Positions 30,916 through 39,387 of a stretch of 39,756 nucleotides of DNA are shown in pieces. Each line of letters starts with the position of its first letter. The stretch's first letter is position 1. The stretch spans positions 1 through 39,756 of the forward strand of contig SSNU01000058.1 in NCBI GenBank assembly GCA_012064415.1, in the 5' to 3' direction. A program made the position numbers and the translations under genes. The notes below the pieces were generated by a model. It worked only from the letters and a program-made list of their open reading frames with translations. It was not told where the DNA came from and searched no databases. Origin of the DNA: Gyrodactylus bullatarudis. Its lineage: Eukaryota > Platyhelminthes > Monogenea > Gyrodactylidea > Gyrodactylidae.

Positions 30916-31506
30916 AGAACAGGATCCTCAAATTCAAATAGAGCTCTTGATTTCTCCACGTCTTCTAGAAAATATTCATGACAACCGAAACCAGTCATAA
31001 AGTACCCATCAATTAGTGGTGAATCAATTTCTATAAGAATATAAAATATGAATTCCAAAATATTTGCACATTCCAAATTATTATGTATAAAAAATATAAT
31101 TTTTTTTTCGGTTTCTTCCAATACGCTTTTAATATCTTCAACGTCCTCAAATGAGGCACCAACCCCAACAAGCTTGATTTTAAAATGCTTTTTTAGATCT
31201 TTCAGAAGTCTGTCTGAAGAATAAGTAAAACCTTCTATTTTGGTTTCCTTCGCATATTCGAGTAAATACATTAAGCATATCAGATATATTAAGGGTACTC
31301 TTCTAAGATTTAGATCCTTAGCATAGAAATTTTTTATTTCAACGTATTTCGACTTTAAAATCTTTTCTTGTAAATCAGCAATACTTTAATAAAATAATTT
31401 AAATTTACGTTTTTAAGTATTCTTCAAAATTCTTCGTAGATCTGATTAATTTATTATAATTCAATTTCCTTAGATTCTCCAATAACATTTCAAACAATGT
31501 TTTCAT
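30912..31506 (-). CDS. Gene 3a: helical protein with a 25-nt intron
   Basis: The ATG at 31506 opens exon 1 (31506-31409, 98 nt: MKTLFEMLLENLRKLNYNK...). A 25-nt intron at 31384-31408 (GTAAAT...TAAAG) joins it to 31383-30912, giving 190 codons in one frame to the TGA. Without the splice neither half extends. Visible segments include IYLICLMYLLEYAKE, LLKDLKKHFKIKLVGVG and a hydrophobic stretch ILEFIFYILIEI that might be membrane-associated. The stop overlaps a strong GTGAGT donor at 30915; an alternative 49-nt intron to 30867 would extend the frame by 16 codons. Gene 3b starts 178 bp downstream on the same strand with no poly(A) signal between, so 3a and 3b may be one gene. No known domain. Confidence 0.65.
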
Positions 31507-31640
31507 CTATAAAAAATATTCTTAATTTCCCGCAAGGTATTCCCGTTGGTTGAAGTTTAAATAAATATGATACGAAAGATTTTAAACATTTTCTTTATAA
31601 TGAGTAATTATAACGCAGTGTTATTGTGAGAAATAATATA
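31507..31640. other. Upstream region of gene 3a
   Basis: AT-rich; no clear promoter motif is visible. The TATAG immediately before the ATG could also be a splice acceptor. Confidence 0.3.
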
Positions 31641-33294
31641 AAGGGTTAACTCCAAAAATCACCCCAATGAAAGTTTCAAGTCTTTACCTCGAATCAATTA
31701 TTATCATTTTAAATTCACCTCCCCCCCCCTTTTGAATGGTCTAAATTGAATGATTTAAATTCTTTATGCAACCTACATAAGTTTCAGAAAGATTGGGAGT
31801 GAACTTTCTTCTTATATAGAACCTTTGATGGGAAAACCTTACGCGAATCTAGGTTCTTACAAGTTTTTGCTATCCTTAAAAAAGATTTATTTCTTGTTTC
31901 TCAAGATCGAAATAGTGAAATAAGAAGAGATGTTAAATTCACCAAACTCCAATGTCCTTGTAGTTTGCAAAAATTAATGAATATCCTTATTAACATCTTT
32001 ATGCCGTGGTTGTTAGAAGTTGTTGTTGAATACAAAATATTCTCTTTGAAAGCAGCTTACTCGGATTATCATGCTCCGTGACGTCGAAAATCTGAACTTG
32101 AAGGTTACAGAGTAAATAAAAAATATGGAAAAGCCGTAAAATATCAAGTGCTGAAAAAAAGGCTAGAAAAATTACAGGTTAAAGCTCCGATTAGTTAACC
32201 ATTTTTTCCAAGAGTGAATTAATACGATGTTTTATACCTCTCTGCCCAAAAGGGTAGAATGTAATGAAGCAATATGATTGGTCCATATGTTAAGTCGAAT
32301 TTGATTGGCTGTTGTATACTTAAACACAATTCTTCTCATTCCCGTAGATGAATCCTATGCTAAGGATGGATATTCAATGAATTAACTGTATTTGAATTTT
32401 GAATAATCAAATTTAAACTTTAGATCAACTAGATTTTGGGTTAGAATAAAACCGTTTTTTATACATTAAAATAATTTTATAGAATTAGAAGCTCATTGGA
32501 TGAAAAATAACTTTTCATAAAATTTGTTTTTGAAGTGAATTTCCTTTAATTTTTAATTTCTAATAATTGATTTGGTTATCAACTACATTGAATTAAAATT
32601 TAATAAAGATTTTCATCAAAAGCTGAGACATTCATAAGCGAAAGAATTTTATTTTGTTTGTTTGTAAAAATTGTTTCCTGTCAAAAAGGGCTTTACTATG
32701 CTAGCGATCTTTTTTGTTATTTCAAGAAAGCTCACATAAACATAAGATTTTCAATCGTAAAAACAGAGGTCTGTGAGGATTTAGTTTAGCATGGTGTGTA
32801 TTCACACTCATCGATAAAACATGGGGAAGTAAGAATGATAATGAGCAATCTGCCTATGTATTACACTAAAAGCTTTCAATGAGAAAACCATTAACAGTTA
32901 TGACGAAATGAATCATGCATGTTGTAATAATTAATTTCTATCTATATAACGCTTGACTAGGGATTTTCCTACTATAATTATCATTGCAATTTTTATCAGA
33001 TTGAATTTATTGAAATAAATTGCCTCATTGAAATATATTGCTTCATTACAATTCTACCCTTTTGGGCAAAGAGGTATAAAACATCGTATTAATTCACTCT
33101 TGGAAAAAATCGTTAACTAATCGGAGCTTTTACCTGTGTTATATTAAATTTATATGAATTTAATTATTTCTTATTATTTAAAACACAATATTTGGGATGA
33201 ATATTGGAAAAAATTTTCCTTTGGGGTGATTTTCGGAAAAAAAAATTTCTTGGAGAGATTTTTGGAATTAACCCTTCTTGAAACCTTTGTTAGA
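31641..33294. repeat. Outer inverted repeat around a TIR element
   Basis: AGGGTTAACTCCAAAAATCA at 31641-31660 continues to CACCCCAA. The reverse complement of 33221-33294 carries AGGGTTAATTCCAAAAATC and GAAAATCACCCCAA. The pair encloses the element at 32174-33137. A C9 run is at 31721-31729. There is no coding sequence between the outer and inner arms. Confidence 0.55.
32174..33137. mobile_element. Non-autonomous TIR element, 964 bp
   Basis: TIRs of about 102 bp (32174-32274 and 33036-33137) start ACAGGT(T/A)AAAGCTCCGATT, include TTATACCTCT(C/T)TGCCCAAA, and differ at about four positions. The interior has no transposase frame. A 20-bp piece of the tip occurs inside element B at 18787-18807, so the family has at least one further copy. 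The target duplication is unclear and the superfamily is not assigned. Confidence 0.8.
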
Positions 33295-33383
33295 TCAATA
33301 TACTAATAGTTATGCTTGCTTATTGTATATACAGGAAAGTGTATTCCTTTCTCTCTCGAATACATTGTACGGTTGAAGAAAGA

Positions 33384-33749
33384 TTAACTATTATTTGATG
33401 TATGGGTAGCCTCAGGAAATGTTATCCCTTTATCAAATGATGGGAATCTCTTTTTGTAATTTGGTTTGGCAGAGATACTCGTTATTATCTTATTGTTACA
33501 ACATTTAAAGCTTTTCCAATCTCCTTCGAATCAAACTTGAATATATTGGTTCTTTCTGCTTACATTATTCTCTTCTTGAGTCATTTCGAATTTCTTTTCT
33601 TTTTTTTTCAAAATATTTGATTTTCTCGCTATAAATAATTTACGGAATAGTCCTTCATCTTTACTATCACTTTTTAATTTTTTTCGTAAGATATTATCTT
33701 GCTTCCTATCACATTTCCTTGAAATTTGTAAAGATAAATTACTTGGCAT
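33384..33749 (-). CDS. Lysine-rich ORF interrupted by a single TGA
   Basis: From the ATG at 33749, 72 codons are open (RKCDRKQDNILRKKLKSD, KKKEKKFEMTQEENN). One TGA follows at 33533-33531, then the same frame continues 48 codons to a TAA (CCNNKIITSISAKP, RFPSFDKGITFPEATHT). The first part is highly basic and of low complexity. I found no intron of the local size that removes the TGA and keeps the frame. It may be a recently disabled gene, a readthrough case or chance. Product unknown. Confidence 0.3.
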
Positions 33750-33932
33750 AATAAGTGTATAATGCGAATGGATATTAAAAATATAAATGAATGAAGCATT
33801 TCAGAAACATTTTCTCTCTCTCTTTGCGCAACACAATGTAATCGATATCAATTATTTAAAACATTTAATATTTTTTTTATATCTGACGCCTAAAATAGTA
33901 AAATATCTAAGACACACACACTGACATGTTTC

Positions 33933-34066
33933 TCAGGAGCCAGTGCAACAGATGATCAGAATTTTACATGTCACCTACCTCGATGATACATTTGTGATGA
34001 AAGTCCCTCATCTTCAGACATTGAACCTACTAGCAAAGTGTGGAGTCCTAAGGACGAAACGCGTCT
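33933..34066 (+). pseudogene. Penelope-like RT motif C relic
   Basis: The frame reads VTYLDDTFVMKVP (33970-34008), the Penelope-like RT catalytic motif with both Asp residues. It is not preceded by the other motifs and runs directly into a terminal-type sequence with a hammerhead-like motif. It is a small deleted remnant. Confidence 0.6.
34038..34065 (+). ncRNA. Hammerhead-ribozyme-like 3' core
   Basis: GTCC-TAA-GGAC forms a perfect stem II hairpin followed by GAAA and CGCGTC, the usual order in short-stem-III hammerheads of Penelope-like elements. The first core block, expected CTGANGA, is here GTGTGGA, with two changes at conserved positions, so it is probably inactive. It sits next to Penelope-like fragments on both sides. 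Confidence 0.4.
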
Positions 34067-34075
34067 AAATCTGCC

Positions 34076-34131
34076 GGCTAAACTTTACTTTAGAAACACC
34101 GACCATATATACTTGTTAGCAAAAATGATAA
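34076..34131 (+). repeat. Segment shared with 25.03 kb (inverted)
   Basis: GGCTAAACTTTACTTTAG and CACCGACCATATATACTTGT match the reverse complement of 25028-25079 almost perfectly. Because it follows the hammerhead-like motif, it is probably part of a retroelement terminal region. Confidence 0.65.
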
Positions 34132-34250
34132 AAAGTTTTAAACCATCAAAATATAATAAAAGCATGAATATTCCATCAATTTATTAAATACTCACTATTA
34201 AATTAGGAATCAATAAAATCCCAGAATGTGCATAATAAAGAAATAGCTCC

Positions 34251-34439
34251 ATGTATAGAATTGCTAAGGGGTTATTTGATAGAGATATACTTTCTGATAG
34301 AACTAGGGGTTTTATAGCAAAAAAACATATTAAGATGTGTAGATTATACTTACATCCTAAGACACATAAAATAGTTGAGCGAGATGTTCCTGAAATTTTC
34401 CCGACTCGGCGGATATTGGACTATATAGGTTCAATATAG
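34251..34439 (+). pseudogene. Penelope-like RT fragment, same family as 11.7 kb
   Basis: MYRIAKGLFDRDILSDRTRG then CRLYLHPKTHKIVERDVPEI matches residues 129-175 of the open copy (MYKIAKGLFDRNIISDK, RLYLHPKTHKIVDN) at roughly 70% identity. It covers only the segment upstream of RT motif A and ends at FPTRRILDYIGSI, where similarity stops. Confidence 0.85.
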
Positions 34440-35690
34440 GTTTTAACATTTTTTATATCCTCATATTGACTCGTACAATGCACTAATATGAGTCTCTGGT
34501 CTTTTATGACTTAACATTTTAACATTTCATAATTGTACTGATCAATCTATCCATTTTAATTATTGTATTCTATTTCTATTTGTACAAGCAGATTTCATTA
34601 TAATTTGTATTTATGTTTTCAATTCTATATAAGTTTTTTTTCTAACAAAAAAATTATATTCCTATCAAACAATCCATTACAATATGCAACACTAAATTTG
34701 GCAATTTTCTATAAATCTTAATTCAGGTGTAATTTTTCACGCTGATTCCAATGGTGTATTTTATTTTTTCCTCAAAATGCAAGGAGAAAAGTTATAACAT
34801 TTCAAAGTTTTAATGAGCACTTAAGACTCAATTTAACATGATCAGATAGTAGTTCAACTCATTTTGATGTGTAATACCCCATATTAAAGGTGGAAAGATT
34901 CTCTTCAATATAGGGTTGAAAAGTTATTTAGAAAACTTTTTTCGTAGTTTAAAGTGGCTCCCAAGTTCAAAAGAGTTGAAAAGTTATGCTAGCATTATTT
35001 CATCTTACTATTGAGTGGTATGATTTTGTTGGTCTTGTTACGCTGATTAAAATGGTGTTTGTTTCACGACTCTACGATAAAATATGAGAAAGTTATGAGC
35101 AAAAATGTAACTTTTTGAGGAGATTTTGTATGTTGACATAGGACGTTAACCCAATGTGGACCCTACATAACCTTTACTAGCATTAAAATATGTTATAAAA
35201 ATAAGTGGAGACACTGGACAAACAAATTCATTCTCACTATCAACATCAAAAACAACCACTTAACATTAAGCAGATCAATTATATAGTATTCGAGTAATGT
35301 TAGACCAATCAGAATGAAGCCTTATTCTTACTAAAAATTCCAAAAGCTCTAAAATATTTTCTACTATCAGATTCCTAAATTTTACAATATAGCAATGAAA
35401 TTTTGTAGATGGTCTTAATATTTAGTGCTGATTTTTATCCAGTTTAAATCATCTTTCTATCATGTCAGAAAAAGGCTCTAGCAAAACCAGCTAAATTAAA
35501 TATCGTGTATACTTAATTTTAGTACCATTGGATTCAGCGTAAAATTCTGTGTCTGTGTGTAAAATTTCATGCTTCTATTACATAAATAGTTGCCATAAAT
35601 TTATTCTGAAATCAGTTTCAATTTTCGAATCATCGAGGTTAATAACCAAAAGTCATTTTTCATTTTCCCAATTTCTCACACACACACTCA
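34440..35690. other. Long stretch without a supported gene
   Basis: No motif or repeat pair recognised. A GACCAATCAGA box (CCAAT core 35305-35312) and a CACACACACACTCACAC microsatellite near 35678 are the only notable features. Confidence 0.4.
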
Positions 35691-35699
35691 CACGATGTG

Positions 35700-36040
35700 T
35701 CATCCTTTTTTGGATGTTTGTACTTTTAGGGCCTGAGATTTTCCTTGATCTTCACAAAGTTGGAGTATCTTATCCATTATATCATTAGAGAGAATTTTGC
35801 CAAGAATCAGATTCATTGACGAGTTGCTTTTAGATTTCTGTTGACAGGATTCTGATCTGAGCTTCGTAATCCATTCATTCAATGTAGAACTGGCTACTTC
35901 TAAGGAACCTTCACAGTTAGAGTTAGCAACTTTGGACCATAGACAATTTGGGAAAATCTAATTTGTTAAACATTCTTCATATAGACTGATGAGCATACCT
36001 GATTTTGTGAATTTTTCTTTAGTAAAGTATTTTTGGACAT
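35700..36040 (-). CDS. Gene 5: small two-exon gene, 99 residues, unknown
   Basis: The ATG at 36040 opens exon 1 (36040-35999, 14 codons). A 41-nt intron (35958-35998, GTATGC...AATTAG) leads to exon 2 (35957-35700, 86 codons to TGA). The join is in frame. Recognisable segments are SSTLNEWITKLRSESCQQ, LGKILSNDIMDKILQLCEDQ and a basic end (VQTSKKG). It is serine- and lysine-rich, with no domain I can name. The transposon at 36089 begins 49 bp upstream of the ATG, so its insertion probably replaced or split the original upstream region. Confidence 0.5.
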
Positions 36041-36125
36041 TCTTGATAAAATATGTAATAGAGAAAAATATATACATATACATATATATGTCACCATAAA
36101 TATGCTTACTCACGTAAGTAAGCAT

Positions 36126-36853
36126 CCGAAAACAGCCTTGTAGGGACTTGTTTTAATTGTTGAATGATATGAAACATTTGCCATGTATTCTACAAATGGA
36201 AGTCCTGAAGCCCATGATGTTGTATTGTTATCTTCGGTCCATTTCCTGAGCATCTTCTTGATTTCGCCATTAGCTCTTTCGACTGAGCCTTGACTTTGGG
36301 GATGACGAGGTTTTCCATGACAAAATTTCATTTCTGGCCAATATTTGGTGAGACTTAAAATAAGGGAGTTTCTGAATTCTCGCCCGTTGTCAGATTGGAG
36401 AATTTGAGGGGCTCCTCTTTTGGGGGTCAACTTGGAACTTCTGTAAAAGACGATAAACATTTTGAACTGTTTTTGATACTTCAGGAGAAATCAAGTGCAA
36501 TTACTTGAAAAGTTCAAAATGTTTATCGTCTTTTACAGAAGTTCCAAGTTGACCCCCAAAAGAGGAGCCCCTCAAATTCTCCAATCTGACAACGGGCGAG
36601 AATTCAGAAACTCCCTTATTTTAAGTCTCACCAAATATTGGCCAGAAATGAAATTTTGTCATGGAAAACCTCGTCATCCCCAAAGTCAAGGCTCAGTCGA
36701 AAGAGCTAATGGCGAAATCAAGAAGATGCTCAGGAAATGGACCGAAGATAACAATACAACATCATGGGCTTCAGGACTTCCATTTGTAGAATACATGGCA
36801 AATGTTTCATATCATTCAACAATTAAAACAAGTCCCTACAAGGCTGTTTTCGG
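36126..36853. repeat. Perfect inverted duplication of the integrase exon
   Basis: The arms 36126-36468 and 36511-36853 are 343 bp each, with no difference seen, around a 42-bp spacer. The minus-strand arm encodes the same integrase segment as the plus-strand arm and starts directly next to the left TIR. Transcripts would form a long hairpin. Identity implies a very recent event, gene conversion or an assembly/library artefact. Confidence 0.92.
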
Positions 36854-37539
36854 AACTGATCCTGTGGACCTGTCCTTAACAATGAAAAGCAAGTTCACAA
36901 ATTTCTAAAATTAATATTCAAAATTTTTAATATCAGTTTTAGATCAGGATTTGACCGAAGAAGAAATTATTTTGAAAGCAAATGTTGAGGTCTCAAGTGA
37001 CGAAGAAGGTGAATGTAAATGAAATTTAACTTAATCCGTTTTACTACTCATAAACTTCTGTTTTAGTTGAAATTTTAGATCGTAACAAGGCAGAGACTCA
37101 GATACATGAAAATATGGTCAAGGCTGCCGATAAAATAACTGAGCGATCTACCAAATCATTTGAAGTTGGAACAAATGTCACTATTAAAATCCCTGAATTT
37201 GATAAAGGCCCATTGGACCATTTAAATCTTATTGGCGTGATATTGAAACGTGATGAGAATAACATGTATGAGATAGGAGTCAACGATGGAAAACTTGCTG
37301 GAAAATATAGTTCAAACCAGTTCCAAGCCCTATCAAATAATGTTCTGACCCCGGATGCTGTACCAGATAAGGAATTCTCCCTAAGAACTGCTGTCAGAAA
37401 CCAATCTTCGTCCGACGGACAAGGGTTTGTTAAATGCAATTGTGCTGGCCAGTGTCAATCGAATAGATGTCGCTGTTTGAAAAATAATGTAAAATGCAAT
37501 TCCAGGTGCCATAAGAGTCTTTCTTGTCGAAATAAATAA
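36511..37539 (+). pseudogene. KRBA2-like transposase, 5'-truncated
   Basis: Exons are 36511-36892, 36943-37008 and 37067-37539, with introns of 50 nt (GTTCAC...TTTTAG) and 58 nt (GTGAAT...TTTTAG). The integrase core has the second catalytic Asp in LQSDNGREF and the Glu in QGSVERANGEIKKML; the first Asp lies upstream and is missing. A run of five C near 36552-36556 shifts the frame before GAPQILQSD, since the preceding frame (VQNVYRLLQKFQV) fits the family better. The mid-domain includes LKRDENNMYEIGVNDGKLAG, and the C-terminus is the Cys-rich CNCAGQCQSNRCRCLK with CNSRCHKSLSCRNK, a CXC-like zinc motif. Exons 2 and 3 are well preserved. Confidence 0.85.
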
Positions 37540-37699
37540 AAAAAAAATAATATTTTTTAAAACACCCAATAATTCTTATTTATGCTAGATGTAGATGATT
37601 TTATGATAAAACTATTGAGGGCTTAAATTTAAAAAACGTAAGTATCCGTACTAACCGTAAGTATGCTTACTTACGTGAGTAAGCATATTTACGGTGACA

Positions 37700-38211
37700 T
37701 ATACATATCTTCTTTTAAAATTCGATTTGAAGCTCCGATCATGTTTCAGAAATTTTTTTTTTGGAATGGCACCTAAGTTCAAATTTATCCGATGACTTCT
37801 CCCATCTGGCATTGAATTTAGCACCCTTAGAAATGATGATGATTCATTTGTTTGCTTTGGAGGTAGAGCAAGCCCTTTTCACACCTAGGATATGTTTGAG
37901 AAAAAGAGAGAAAAAGCTCTAAAAATAATTTCGCATAAATTTATGAGAAACTTTAACTCGATCTAGATAGATTAATTTGAGTATGAGATATACAGTAGAT
38001 TATATGGTTCTGATCTAAAGAAAACGATCTTTACAATAGTGTAAAAATCAAGAAAAACTACTTTTTGAGATTTAAAACTCTTGCTGAGTCTACTTTGAAG
38101 TAATGATACAAAAATTAATATTTATTTTGGGTGTAGAGAGGAAGGGGGTTAATTTTCCACATCTATCTCTGGAGTACCTTTAATTAAATAACGTGTTTTC
38201 ATAAAATAATA
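37700..38211. other. Non-coding stretch
   Basis: No gene recognised. The segment near 38133-38185 faintly resembles the sequence at the right end of the 27.67-29.77 kb element, but too weakly to call. Confidence 0.35.
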
Positions 38212-38371
38212 TTTTGAATTGAAATGAAAAATTTATTGAACAACACATATGTTCTGCTTTACAATTTTCATTTTCATTTAAAAAAGTTGATAGAAATTAA
38301 TCTTCTCACAAAATATATATAATAATTTAATATTTATAATTCTATGTTTTTATATAAGAATAATAAAATAA
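38212..38371 (-). repeat. Dispersed repeat, inverted copy of 6.15 kb
   Basis: Reverse complement matches 6150-6308 at about 85%. See that entry for shared blocks. Confidence 0.7.
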
Positions 38372-39224
38372 ATACATCTTGGTTATATGTTTTTTTTCTC
38401 TCGTTGATAAAGAGTTGGTACATATATGATAACTAGTATCAAAGCATTTGTAATTTACGGTCAGGCATTATACCTTATGAAGATAAATAGTATTTTGTAA
38501 CAATCTGTTCATAACTTTCTCTTCATTTATATTGTTTCTTTTCCTGAAACAATCACTTTATAATTTGTTGATAATAATAATAACTTCAATTTGTTTTTAT
38601 TTTAGAAATATTTTCACAAGCTGATGGTGAAGATTCCCACAGCAATAGACAGCCTTTGATTCTGTGTATTTGATTTTTTTATTTTTTATTTGTAATTAAT
38701 TATGGGCTGAAAAATATCATGAGGAGAGCAGTTTATTATTTTTTTGTCTTTCCAATGGCTCTTGATACGTGATATTTCAAGCTACTTTCAACAAATTAGT
38801 TTGTGACTGGTAAATTTAATCTTTTTAATTCTAATGATCAGTGAAGACTTTGATGAAGAGTCAGTTGAGAAGAATAAAAAGGAATGAATATGAAAAATGA
38901 TTAGCAAAACAATAAATATCTTCACAAGACATATTTTGAGTAATTTGATGTTGATTTACTAAATATTTTGATACTAGTATATATATATCTTCGTCTTTAA
39001 GATATACTTTAAGAAGAATCTGGTATTGTATATAATTTTAATAATAATAACTTCTTTTCTTTTTTTTTAGTTTATAAATCTGGTTTTAATTTCTTGAGAG
39101 AACTCTTCCAAGTTTTTTCTCTTCAAAGAGTTAGGTAGTTTATCAAAGTGTTTTTTACATCGATTAAATATTTTTTTTGTTAGAAAATGATTTTTTATTG
39201 AAAAAGGAATAATAATAGAAAAAA
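38372..39224. other. AT-rich stretch, nothing recognised
   Basis: No supported coding region or repeat. Confidence 0.4.
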
Positions 39225-39350
39225 TCGAAATGAAAGGTCAAATTTGTAAGGAGGGGAGAAATATAATCAAAGTGTGGGAGCACTAATGATTTATAGGCCT
39301 TAATTCTCAGTATACCCGATTTAGAGAATTTTAGGATAGCAATTTTAGGT
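39225..39350 (-). pseudogene. LINE reverse transcriptase C-terminal fragment
   Basis: The minus strand reads ILRIKAYKSLVLPHFDYISP followed by LLTNL, the conserved block after the LINE RT thumb (family pattern: LY-SLV-P-L-Y-SP). It covers about 30 residues and no other LINE motif adjoins it, so it is a small remnant. Confidence 0.55.
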
Positions 39351-39387
39351 TTATTTGAGAATGGATCCGAGTTCCTAAGGATCAAAA

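Larger units (their letters stand above)
36089..37699 (+). mobile_element. Ginger/KRBA2-like DNA transposon with internal palindrome (element C)
   Basis: The 37-bp TIRs (36089-36125, 37663-37699) differ at one position and start TGTCACC(A/G)TAAATATGC, continuing with the near-palindrome GCTTACTCACGTAAGTAAGC. TGTCA fits the TGTNR terminus described for Ginger elements, and the flanks give a possible 4-bp duplication, TATA. The flank is AT-rich, so the duplication is weak evidence. The interior carries the C-terminal half of the transposase. Its 5' part is missing and replaced by an inverted copy of the integrase exon. Confidence 0.85.

Noticed and set aside
36089..37703. TATA target duplication as proof of Ginger membership
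   Set aside because: The flank is a TATACATA-rich tract, so a 4-bp match is expected by chance. Only the TGTCA terminus and protein type support the class.
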